From the NCBI RefSeq assembly GCF_010119225.1, contig NZ_WNKF01000014.1, forward strand, positions 1 to 64,000: a DNA stretch of 64,000 bases, in the 5' to 3' direction. This stretch comes from Cyclobacterium roseum (GTDB taxonomy: Bacteria > Bacteroidota > Bacteroidia > Cytophagales > Cyclobacteriaceae). Below, piece by piece: positions 47,644 to 56,243 of this stretch; positions within the stretch are counted from its first letter, which is position 1; each line of letters begins with the position of its first letter. Under the pieces are notes generated by a model. The model had not been told where the DNA came from. It searched no databases and saw nothing but the letters and a program-made list of their open reading frames with translations. Position numbers and translations under genes: made by a program.

Positions 47644-47688
47644 ATGGAAGGATTATAAACATACGTTTCGACCTATATTCATAATAAA

Positions 47689-47801
47689 ACCGTCATTCCG
47701 AGGCTCCTAGGGTGGATTTGTGCGGAGGAAGCCGTGGGAATCTTTAGTAAAACGGGACTGCCACACCATAGTGCGCACAAAAAAGGGTTCGCAGTAACGA
47801 T
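47689..47801. repeat. Degraded palindromic interspersed element
   Basis: Begins CGTCATTCCGAGG and ends TTCGCAGTAACG, imperfect inverse ends like those of intergenic palindromic repeats known in many Bacteroidota genomes; GGAATCTTT and GGGACTGCCACACC are also typical internal blocks. No coding frame is seen. Copy number cannot be judged from one window. Confidence 0.5.
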
Positions 47802-47937
47802 ATAGCCGGGTTTAAGTACGCTCTTAACTGGAAATCAGGTTATAAGGGTAAAAAGATTTTAATAGAGGGGGTATTCGGATTCCTTTTATGGTCGGCCAGA
47901 AAGGCAAAATCGAATGGTAGATACGAAAATGAAAACC

Positions 47938-48018
47938 AAACCCCGGTAGGGGTGAAAGGAGTGTAATCCCGGGTAAGCCTACAGCGGAGGCGCAGCCCGG
48001 GGTATTTTTGTGGGGTTT
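47938..48018. repeat. Structured GC-rich intergenic element
   Basis: ACCCCGGTAGGGGT hairpin followed by ATCCCGGG ... GCAGCCCGGGGT and an outer AAACCCC/GGGGTTT pair (47939 and 48012), in a region otherwise AT-rich. It resembles interspersed repeat units rather than a terminator, since no T-run immediately follows the main stem. Confidence 0.5.
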
Positions 48019-48079
48019 TCCGGAATAATAGGTAAATAATTTCTATATTTAAAAGACTACTTAAAATGACCAAAACCCA

Positions 48080-49438
48080 ATGAAACCTCCTTCCATGAAT
48101 TTTATTCTGAGTTACAAAATAAGCTTAACAGTTGTTATTTTATTTCTTTCCGCCAGCTTCGGTTTCAGCCAAACAGCGAAACCAAACATCATATACATCC
48201 TTTCCGATGATCAGTCCTGGACCGATTATGGGTTTACCGGACACCCGCACATAGAGACCCCCCGCATCGATCAACTGGCAGCGGAGGGACTCACCTTTAC
48301 CCGCGGCTATGTGACGGCTCCTCTTTGCAGTCCTTCCCTGGCTTCCATCATCACAGGGTTGTATCCCTACCAGCATGGTATTACGGGAAATGATCCGGAA
48401 TTCACCTTTGAAAAACCACGGTACCAAACCGATTGGCAGGAAGCCAGGTCCCGGCTTTACAAAGACTACCTGGACGAATTCCAACAACACCCTACGGTAC
48501 CCCAGCTGTTACAAAAACTCGGCTATGTATCCTTTCAGTCCGGCAAATGGTGGGGTGGCCACTGGAAGGAGGGTGGCTTCACCGATGGCATGACGCATGG
48601 AGACCCCACAAGGGGAGGCCGCCATGGGGATGAGGGATTGAAAATCGGAAGAGAAGGCATGGACCCCATCTTTGATTTTATGGATCAGGCCATAGCCGAT
48701 CAGGATCCGTTCTTTATCTGGTATGCTCCCTTTTTGCCCCATTCTCCGCATACGCCACCGGATTCTCTTTTGCAAAAATACCTGCCCAAAGCTCCTACCG
48801 AAGCGGTGGCTGCCTATTGGGCCATGTGTGAATGGTTGGACATCACGGTAGGCCAGCTATTGGATAAGGTGGAAGAGGAAGGATTGACCGACAATACCCT
48901 GGTGGTATTTGTAACCGACAATGGCTGGATTCAGGATCCTGACCGGCCCAACCGATATGCACCCGGATCCAAACAAGACCCACAAGACATGGGCATTCGG
49001 ACACCTATCATTTACAAGTGGCCGGCAAAAATCAGCCCCCGCATGGATACCGAAAACCTGACCAGCAGCATCGATATGGCTGTGACCACCTTGGCAGCGG
49101 TAGGTATGGAGCCGCTTCCAGACATGCAAGGCGTCAATGTGCTGGACACAAAAGCATTGTCGAAAAGAAAACAGATTTACAGCATGGATTTCTCTCATGA
49201 CATGGTGGCCGTGGACCAACCGGAGCAAACATTGGAAAGCCGCATCATAATCAGTGGTTCCTGGAAGTTGATTAACCCGGGTATTGCCAATCCCAACAAT
49301 CAGGAAGTCCTTCTATATGATATTCTGAAAGATCCCATGGAAACGGAGAATTTAGCGGATGAGCATCCTAAAGTGGTTAAAAAGCTTGTGGCTGACCTGG
49401 ATAAGTGGTGGGCCGGAGAGGTAGGTTCCAAACAATAG
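48080..49438 (+). CDS. Sulfatase-family protein with altered signature (C-S-P-S-L)
   Basis: 452 residues with a signal peptide ending near GFSQ. Metal-binding start ILSDDQSWTDYG and active-site segments FQSGKWWGG and FVTDNGW are present, but the formylglycine signature reads PLCSPSLASIITG: the Arg of C-x-P-x-R is Leu (CTG at 48338-48340). That Arg is important for recognition by the formylglycine-generating enzyme in studied sulfatases. The protein may be a diverged subfamily, matured differently, or inactive. Monocistronic, separated from the sulfatase operon by two repeat-like elements and ended by a terminator. Confidence 0.88.
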   Translation: MKPPSMNFILSYKISLTVVILFLSASFGFSQTAKPNIIYILSDDQSWTDYGFTGHPHIETPRIDQLAAEGLTFTRGYVTAPLCSPSLASIITGLYPYQHGITGNDPEFTFEKPRYQTDWQEARSRLYKDYLDEFQQHPTVPQLLQKLGYVSFQSGKWWGGHWKEGGFTDGMTHGDPTRGGRHGDEGLKIGREGMDPIFDFMDQAIADQDPFFIWYAPFLPHSPHTPPDSLLQKYLPKAPTEAVAAYWAMCEWLDITVGQLLDKVEEEGLTDNTLVVFVTDNGWIQDPDRPNRYAPGSKQDPQDMGIRTPIIYKWPAKISPRMDTENLTSSIDMAVTTLAAVGMEPLPDMQGVNVLDTKALSKRKQIYSMDFSHDMVAVDQPEQTLESRIIISGSWKLINPGIANPNNQEVLLYDILKDPMETENLADEHPKVVKKLVADLDKWWAGEVGSKQ

Positions 49439-49456
49439 TTAAGGAAAGTATTAGTT

Positions 49457-49488
49457 AAAAAAAGGCGGGGGTTTTTCCTGCTTTTTTT
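49457..49488 (+). terminator. Intrinsic terminator after the third sulfatase
   Basis: A seven-A run with GGCGGG on the left and CCTGC with a seven-T run on the right, imperfectly paired; 18 bp past the stop. Confidence 0.7.
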
Positions 49489-49605
49489 AATTGGTGCTGA
49501 TGTACTCCTATGAACACTAAGTTTCCATCCCTCAAAATGGTCATTTTCGGGTTTTTTGGGTAGATAAGGAAAGAGGAAAAGTCTAAAAACTAATAATTCT
49601 ATTAT

Positions 49606-51063
49606 ATGGAAGAAAACAGGCGCACATTTTTAAGCAAAATCGGATGGCTAGCGGGAAGTTTGCTTACTCCGGTCAATGCTATCTGGGCCAAGGTTCCTTT
49701 CAAAGGGTCAATTGCACCGGTATATTTCACCAATGGATTTAAGATGACGGAAGTTTCTCAATCGGAAGTAATCGTATGGAGCCGTCTTGGTACTCAGGCC
49801 AAACCCAATCCCCTTATCCACCGGAAAGAAAAGCATCCCAGTCAAAACAACGAATATCCTATTGACTTTGATGAACAAATGCCTGCAGAAAAAATGGATG
49901 GAGGCCTGACCGGTTCACCCGGGTGGGTACGGGCAATTCTAGAAAACAAGGGAGACAGGATGGTGTCCGACTGGCAGGAGGCCAGGGCAGAAAGGGATTT
50001 TACGGTCCATCTTTCCTTTTCAGGTTTGCATCCTGCTACGGAATACAAGGTGCGGCTGGAAGGTAAAGCGGAAAAGGGTGAAGTTACGGCCTTCCAAACC
50101 GGATCGTTTAAGTCTGCAGGAAGCCAGACAGATCCTTCGGAACTTTTACTGACTACTTCTACCTGCCAGTATTTCTGGAATCATGATGATAGGGAAAGGG
50201 GGTTTAAAACCTATGATGCCATGCGTAAGCTACAACCTGATTTTTTTGTGCATACCGGTGATTATGTGTATTATGACAGGATAGGACCCATGGCGACTAC
50301 CCTTGAAAAGGCCAGACATAAATGGCATGCCATGGATGGCTGGCCCGCTTTAAAGGAATTTTACCGGCAAGTCCCCCTTTATATGTTGAAGGATGATCAT
50401 GACCTCTTAAAAGATGATGTTTATCCCGATACCAGTCCTTTGGGTGAGTTTACGCTAGCGCAAGGCCTCCAAGTCTGGCGGGAGAATGTCCCCTTAAAGG
50501 GTGAGCCGTACAGGACCTACAGGTGGGGTAGGAATTTGCAGATATGGTTGGTGGAGGGCAGAGAATTCCGGACGCCGAAGGAAAGCCTTTCAGGAAGTTC
50601 CAGGACCATTTGGGGTGAAGCACAAAAGCGGTGGTTTGTGAATACCATCAAGGCCTCCGACGCAACCTTTAAAATCCTTTTTTCTCCTACACCTGTGGTA
50701 GGTCCCGATAGGGAGAAAAAAATGGATAATCATGCCAATCAACTGTTTGATGAGGAAGGAAATTGGTTGCGGCAATTATTGTCTGAAATCGAGGGAGTTT
50801 TTGTGGTTAATGGAGACCGGCATTGGCAGTATTTTTCCATAGACGATAAAACAGGCCTGAGGGAATTCGGTGCAGGTCCCGTGTCGGATGCGCAGTCAGG
50901 GGGCTGGTCAGAAGACGATGTGCGTCCCGAACATCAATTTTTAAGGGTAAAAGGAGGATTTTTGAGCATCAGGCTATCTCATCAGGCTGGTAGACCAAAA
51001 ATTGAATTCAGACATCACGATGTAGAAGGTGAGGTTATGCATCAGGAGGAATTTGAAGCTTAG
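49606..51063 (+). CDS. PhoD-like alkaline phosphatase
   Basis: 485 residues. The N-terminus MEENRRTFLSKIGWLAG fits a twin-arginine signal. A PhoD N-terminal beta domain is followed by the metallophosphatase core with HTGDYVYYD (residue about 218), LKDDHDLLKDD and VNGDRHWQY. Family enzymes hydrolyse phosphomonoesters or diesters in the periplasm using Fe and Ca. It lies upstream of a truncated gene that also begins with a PhoD-like N-terminal domain. Confidence 0.9.
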   Translation: MEENRRTFLSKIGWLAGSLLTPVNAIWAKVPFKGSIAPVYFTNGFKMTEVSQSEVIVWSRLGTQAKPNPLIHRKEKHPSQNNEYPIDFDEQMPAEKMDGGLTGSPGWVRAILENKGDRMVSDWQEARAERDFTVHLSFSGLHPATEYKVRLEGKAEKGEVTAFQTGSFKSAGSQTDPSELLLTTSTCQYFWNHDDRERGFKTYDAMRKLQPDFFVHTGDYVYYDRIGPMATTLEKARHKWHAMDGWPALKEFYRQVPLYMLKDDHDLLKDDVYPDTSPLGEFTLAQGLQVWRENVPLKGEPYRTYRWGRNLQIWLVEGREFRTPKESLSGSSRTIWGEAQKRWFVNTIKASDATFKILFSPTPVVGPDREKKMDNHANQLFDEEGNWLRQLLSEIEGVFVVNGDRHWQYFSIDDKTGLREFGAGPVSDAQSGGWSEDDVRPEHQFLRVKGGFLSIRLSHQAGRPKIEFRHHDVEGEVMHQEEFEA

Positions 51064-51213
51064 GGATGAAATCAATTTGAGCTGTTCGGGAAACAGGTTG
51101 AATGAAATAAAAAAAATACTATCTGGTATTCCTTTTTATCCGGTCATAAACCGCTACTTATTAGGATAATTGTCTGTATCATTTGTTTAATATCAATACG
51201 TTAATAAAGCTTA

Positions 51214-51982
51214 ATGATGGATACCAGCTATTTAAAAAATCATCAGAACTTGACGAAACATACTTTTTTAACGATAGTCATATGCTTTACATTTTTTCTG
51301 TTTTTTGGATTGCCTTTTCAAAATCATGCCCAGGATTTCGGCGAACAAGGTCATCCAATGAATAAAAACACGGATAGCAGGGAGATCTTTAACTATTGGG
51401 GCACTACTTCCGATGCTGATCAAAAATTTTATGAATCGGCTTATACCATTTTATCATCGGGAAAAAATAGCTCCTATGCCGACCTTATGGAATCAACTTT
51501 TTTTAATCAACTGGTTGAAAGGCAGGGAAGAAAAATTTTGGCTGGCCCAATGCTTGGCCAAATCAAATCCGATGGTGCTACTGTATGGGTTAGAACGTTG
51601 GAACCGGCAAAGATTGAAGTGGAAATAGAAAAGGAAGATGGAATAGTTGTTTTTGGTCCGGCATATTCCAATTATGAAACGGATTTATCTGCTGAAATAA
51701 GGATTGATGGGTTACAATCTTCCTCTCGCTACCCCTATCAACTAATAGTTAACGACAAGGATATTTCTCCCAGCACCGATCAAGTGATCAATACCGTGCC
51801 GGAATTGGGAACAAACCAAGAGGTTAAAATTGCCTTTGGTTCTTGTCCTCACCGTTGGGGGTTGGGAAATCACAACTTATCATCCTTCTAAGGAGGATCC
51901 AGCTGTTACCTTCCGACTTATAAGTGATGATGGTAACTACCTATTTGAAAAAACCATAAATATAAGTGAATTGACACCATGA
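51214..51982 (+). pseudogene. PhoD-like phosphatase remnant with internal deletion
   Basis: Codons 1-225 (51214-51891) encode a signal peptide and the N-terminal domain of a PhoD-like phosphatase (AGPMLGQIKSDGATVWVRTL), breaking off just after IAFGSCPHRWG where the metal-binding core should begin. From about 51854 the +1 frame continues to a TGA at 51982 with a protein-like tail (AVTFRLISDDGNYLFEK). The core is missing, which suggests a deletion joining the start of the gene to the end of this or another gene in the wrong frame. Confidence 0.75.
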
Positions 51983-52072
51983 TGATCAAACTCCTTTTTT
52001 TATGTTAATCTTCATTTAAAAGTGATAAAAATTGTTTTATAAACATATCAATAAAAAAAAGCCATAATTAAT

Positions 52073-52114
52073 ATGGAAAACATCAAGCCGATTTCTTCTT
52101 TAAAAGAGATCTAA
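52073..52114 (+). pseudogene. Possible N-terminal gene stub
   Basis: ATG followed by 12 codons (MENIKPISSLKEI) and TAA, in AT-rich DNA between two gene remnants. It looks like the natural start of a protein but is too short to place. Could be chance. Confidence 0.2.
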
Positions 52115-52157
52115 TGGATATTAAATAAGAAAGGCTTCATTTTAAATTTTGTTAAAA

Positions 52158-52463
52158 ATGGGAGCCCCAGGCTTAATACCAACCAATATAAGACAAAGAG
52201 CATATGGCGATCAGTTTTCAGCAGTTGAATACAGTGATTCAGGCCAGGAAGCCAACGATGAAGCGATTCTTCAGGAAAGGATGCTGGAGTTGGCGTTTGA
52301 AGGCAAGCGTTGGTTTGATCTGGTGAGGTTTGACCAGGCATTTGAGCGGGTCCCCTCTTTGCAAGGCAGGAGCAATGAACGCCACCTTTTGCTGTGGCCA
52401 ATATCCCTGGGCACCATTAGTTTGAATGCTAAAATTGAACAGAACCCGGGATACGGGAATTGA
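52158..52463 (+). pseudogene. SusD-family C-terminal remnant
   Basis: The frame encodes the last 90 or so residues of a SusD-type protein (NIRQRAYGDQ, LELAFEGKRWFDLVRF, LLLWPISLGTISLN) without the first 400, the signal peptide or the lipobox. It belongs to a different subfamily from the intact SusD at 42623. Its own terminator is preserved right after it. It lies directly before the sialic acid genes, so it may be what is left of a NanU-like sialic acid binding protein; this identity is inferred. Confidence 0.8.
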
Positions 52464-52473
52464 GAGGAACTAG

Positions 52474-52507
52474 AATGGAAGCCAAATAGTATCTTTGGCT
52501 TCCATTT
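52474..52507 (+). terminator. Hairpin between the SusD remnant and nanA
   Basis: Perfect 13-bp stem (AATGGAAGCCAAA and its complement) with a 7-base loop, followed by TTAAA rather than a long T-run. nanA begins 14 bp later, leaving no room for a promoter, so some readthrough is probably normal here. Confidence 0.7.
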
Positions 52508-52520
52508 AAAAATAGAAAAT

Positions 52521-53450
52521 ATGAGATTTAAAAAAATTGAAGGGCTGATTGCCGCTACTTTTGCTCCCTATAATGGAAAAGGGGAAATCAACCCGAATAT
52601 CCTATCCAACTATGCCTATTCTCTGAAAACCAATGGCATAAAAGGGGTTTTTATCAATGGCACAACCGGCGAAGGGGCATCTCTGAATCTGGAAGAAAAA
52701 CAAATTTTAATGCAAGCCTGGGCCAGGGAGCAGACAGAAGCTTTCAAGGTCATGGCCATGCTTGGGGGAACTAACCAAAAAGAATCGATCATACTGGGTA
52801 AACTAGCGGCGGATTTGGGGTTATATGGGGTGGCTGTCACAGCGCCCTATTATTTCAGGCCTGGTAATGTGATCCAATTGGTGGATTACATGCAGCCCAT
52901 CGCTGCTACAGCTCCCGACCTGGCTTTTTACTTCTACCATATTCCGCTGCTCACCAAAGTAGATTTGCCCATGGTAGGATTATTGGAGGCTGTAACCGAT
53001 AAGATCCCAAATTTTGCGGGTATCAAGTACACCCACCATAACCTGATGGAATTTAACCAGTGCCTGCGTTTCAATCATGGCAGCTATGATGTGCTTTGGG
53101 GCTGGGATGAGACCTTTTTAGCCGGACTGGCCATGGGGGCAAAAGGAGCCGTAGGCAGCACCTATAATTTTGCAGCACCCCTTTATCAGGGCATTAAAAA
53201 AGCCTTTGATGGGGGAGATTTGTTAAAGGCATTGGCACTTCAGGAAAAGTCAATTGATTTTATCAACTTGTATGGAAGATTTGGGGGACCGGCTGCTGGA
53301 AAGGCTATATTAAAGCTTTGTGGCATCGATTGCGGTGATTTCAGGGCACCAGTAAAAAACCTGGACCCGAAAATGCTGGACACCTTGAAAGCTCAATTGA
53401 TGGCTCAGGGATTTTTTGATTTTTCAAACCTAAATACCCAAGATTCATGA
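52521..53450 (+). CDS. nanA: N-acetylneuraminate lyase
   Basis: 309 residues, DapA/NanA TIM barrel. GTTGEG is at residues 47-52, the Tyr segment YFYHIP near 140 and the Schiff-base Lys in GIKYTHHN near 169. The context of a sialidase and a sialic-acid-type mutarotase/transporter supports lyase over dihydrodipicolinate synthase. It splits sialic acid to N-acetylmannosamine and pyruvate. Its stop is 11 bp before the next gene. Confidence 0.92.
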   Translation: MRFKKIEGLIAATFAPYNGKGEINPNILSNYAYSLKTNGIKGVFINGTTGEGASLNLEEKQILMQAWAREQTEAFKVMAMLGGTNQKESIILGKLAADLGLYGVAVTAPYYFRPGNVIQLVDYMQPIAATAPDLAFYFYHIPLLTKVDLPMVGLLEAVTDKIPNFAGIKYTHHNLMEFNQCLRFNHGSYDVLWGWDETFLAGLAMGAKGAVGSTYNFAAPLYQGIKKAFDGGDLLKALALQEKSIDFINLYGRFGGPAAGKAILKLCGIDCGDFRAPVKNLDPKMLDTLKAQLMAQGFFDFSNLNTQDS

Positions 53451-53460
53451 AATCCCTGCT

Positions 53461-56160
53461 ATGGTAAAAGTGTATAAATCAATTCTTTTTTGCCTGATTT
53501 TGTGTCCATTTCTGTGGAGCCAACTCTGGGCACAGGAAGTACCGAAGACCTATGGTGATTATAATTGGGAAACGGTAGCAGAGCTGCCGGCCTGGCCGGA
53601 GCAAAGTGCTTCCCTGGGATATGCCGGAATGTATGCCGGTACTCACAACGGGGCATTGATACTGGCTGGGGGAGCTAACTTTCCAGATAAAAAACCCTGG
53701 AAGGGAGGGGAGAAAAAATTCTGGGATAGGATTCACGTGCTGGAAAAAGATAAGGCAAGATGGGTGGAGGGTATTGATATACGGCTTCCGGTAAACATGG
53801 CCTATGGGGCATCGGTAAGTACGCCCATAGGGCTTTTCTGTTTAGGGGGAGAGAATGAAGAGGGGTACCACAACAGCACCTGGTGGATATCCTGGGACAG
53901 CAATAATCAAAAAGTTGCGTTGAAAGAAGGTATTGCTCTTCCCATGAAACTGGCTAATGCATCAGCTGTTTATGTCGAAGGTTATGTTTACCTGGCAGGA
54001 GGTGAAAATCAGGAGGTATGGAATCGATTTTACCGGCTTGACATCAATGACCCCGGAGCGGTGTGGGAGGCATTACCACCTATTCCGGGACAAGGCCGGT
54101 CTCATGCGATGATGGCCGTGCAGCATGACGGCAGGGAGCAAAAAATATTTTTAGCCGGTGGAAGAAGAAAGCAGACAGATGCGCCTGCCTACTTTTATGA
54201 CGATTTTCTGTCCTACTCCCCGATGAGGAAAGAATGGGTAAGCCAGGGAAACATAGAAGATGGACAGGGTAAGACGATTCCTCTGGCAGCAGGCACAGCA
54301 GCAGCTTTTGGTTCCGGGCACATCTTGCTGTTGGGTGGAGATGAAGGAGTATTGTACCGGCAGCTGGAGCAAATTGCTCTTGATCTGGAGGATGCTACTT
54401 TGAGTAGGTCAGATTCCTTACAGTTGATAGCAGAAAGAAATGGCATTTTGGATGCGCACCCGGGTTTCAGTCAAAGGGTATTGGCCTATCATGCGGTGAC
54501 AGGCACCTGGTCCCGGCTGGCCGATATGCCGTTCCAGGGCCCGGTAACCACTACTGCTGTATTTTGGGAAGGGGAACTTATTCTGCCTTCGGGAGAAATT
54601 AGCCCCGGAACCAGAACTCCTGCCATCCGTGGGATGAAACTTTCAAAAAAAGAAGGTTTTGGCTGGGTGAATTATTCAGTTCTGGGTTCGTACCTGGGAA
54701 TTTTGGTGGTTATGGGGATTATCATTTCCAAAAAACAAACCTCTGTTACAGATTTTTTCAAGGCAGGAGGAAGGGTGCCCTGGTGGGCTGCGGGAATCAG
54801 CGTTTTTGGTACTCAGCTCAGTGCCATCACTTTCATGGCGATCCCTTCCAAAACCTTTGCCACTGACTGGACACTGTTTTGGCTACTCATGACGATCATA
54901 ATGGTTTCTCCCATTATCATTTTTTGGTTTTTGCCTTTTTTCAGACGGCTTAACCTCACCTCAGCATATGAATACCTGGAGATGAGGTTTGACAAAACCG
55001 TTCGCCTGCTGGGAAGCCTGATTTATATCGCCCTGCAGCTGGGAAGGTTAGGCATCGTATTGTTGCTGCCTTCTCTGGCACTTGCAGTGATTACCGACAT
55101 TGATGTCATGACCTGCATCCTGTTAATGGGTGTGTTGAGTATTTTGTACACCGTCTTGGGGGGAATTGAAGCCGTCATATGGACAGATGTGATCCAGGTG
55201 GTGGTATTGTTGGGGGGAGCCCTGATGTGTTTGGTGTTGATGGTATTCAGCATTGATTTGAGTTGGCAGGAATTGGCTACCTTTATCATGGAGGATCAAA
55301 AAATGAAGCTATTTGATACCCGGCTGGATTTCACAGGAACGGCCATTTGGGTCATCTTACTGGGAGGCTTGGCCTCAAATATTGTACAGTATGGCAGTGA
55401 TCAAACCGTGATTCAAAGGTACTTGACCACCAAAGACGAATCCTCAGCCGCCAAAAGTATTTTGACAGGGGCCTTGATGGCATTGCCCTCAGCCCTGATT
55501 TTCTTTTCTATAGGGACGGCCCTGTATTTGTTTTACCTCAGCCATCCCCAGGAATTATCACCTGTCATGTCCAATACCGACAGTATTTTCCCCTGGTACA
55601 TCGTTACCCAATTGCCCAATGGGGTGTCAGGCTTACTGATTGCCGCTGTTTTTGCGGCGGCCATGTCCAGCCTGGACAGCAGCATGAATTCGGTGGCTAC
55701 CGTGGTGACCACCGACTTTTACCATCAATGGTATCCCCGCGACGGGGAAGGTAAAAATTCCCTCCTTTTTGCCAGGTCCATTACCGTAATCGTTGGTTTA
55801 TTGGGGACAGGTTTTGCTCTGGTGATGGCCAATATGGGCATTCCTTCGCTCTGGGACCAATTCAATATGCTGGTCGGCCTTTTTGCTGGCGGGCTGGGAG
55901 GCATCTTTCTGATTGGAATACTTTCCTCCAGCACCAATGCAAGGGGAGCGCTGATCGGCATTTCTGGCAGTGCGGTCATTCAGGTTGCGATCAAGTATCA
56001 AACCGAGCTGAGCATCCACCTTTATGCATTGACGGGTTTGGTGAGTGCCATGGTGCTGGCTTACCTGGCCAGTAAATGGTTTCCCAGGTCAAGCAAAGAA
56101 AAACTGGCAGGCCTTACCCTCAAAACCATGGGTAAAAGGGTAAAAGAGGAATTGGCCTGA
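53461..56160 (+). CDS. Fusion of sialic-acid mutarotase-like Kelch propeller and sodium:solute symporter
   Basis: 899 residues. After a signal-like N-terminus (LFCLILCPFLWSQLWAQ), residues 30-390 hold Kelch repeats (LAGGENQEVWNRFYRLD, LLGGDEG) of the cyclically permuted YjhT/NanM mutarotase family. Residues about 400-870 are a sodium:solute symporter (SSS) with about a dozen membrane helices (VPWWAAGISVFGTQLSAITF; AAAMSSLDSSMNS). The propeller would face the periplasm and convert the alpha anomer released by sialidase to the form used for uptake. Fusions of this type are known in Bacteroidota. Confidence 0.92.
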   Translation: MVKVYKSILFCLILCPFLWSQLWAQEVPKTYGDYNWETVAELPAWPEQSASLGYAGMYAGTHNGALILAGGANFPDKKPWKGGEKKFWDRIHVLEKDKARWVEGIDIRLPVNMAYGASVSTPIGLFCLGGENEEGYHNSTWWISWDSNNQKVALKEGIALPMKLANASAVYVEGYVYLAGGENQEVWNRFYRLDINDPGAVWEALPPIPGQGRSHAMMAVQHDGREQKIFLAGGRRKQTDAPAYFYDDFLSYSPMRKEWVSQGNIEDGQGKTIPLAAGTAAAFGSGHILLLGGDEGVLYRQLEQIALDLEDATLSRSDSLQLIAERNGILDAHPGFSQRVLAYHAVTGTWSRLADMPFQGPVTTTAVFWEGELILPSGEISPGTRTPAIRGMKLSKKEGFGWVNYSVLGSYLGILVVMGIIISKKQTSVTDFFKAGGRVPWWAAGISVFGTQLSAITFMAIPSKTFATDWTLFWLLMTIIMVSPIIIFWFLPFFRRLNLTSAYEYLEMRFDKTVRLLGSLIYIALQLGRLGIVLLLPSLALAVITDIDVMTCILLMGVLSILYTVLGGIEAVIWTDVIQVVVLLGGALMCLVLMVFSIDLSWQELATFIMEDQKMKLFDTRLDFTGTAIWVILLGGLASNIVQYGSDQTVIQRYLTTKDESSAAKSILTGALMALPSALIFFSIGTALYLFYLSHPQELSPVMSNTDSIFPWYIVTQLPNGVSGLLIAAVFAAAMSSLDSSMNSVATVVTTDFYHQWYPRDGEGKNSLLFARSITVIVGLLGTGFALVMANMGIPSLWDQFNMLVGLFAGGLGGIFLIGILSSSTNARGALIGISGSAVIQVAIKYQTELSIHLYALTGLVSAMVLAYLASKWFPRSSKEKLAGLTLKTMGKRVKEELA

Positions 56161-56243
56161 AGGCAAAAAAGGTAATAAGGAGGTCGTTAGGGAAAACCAT
56201 AACAGGCCAATACAGAAAAAACGTAACTATTAATCAATTGACT

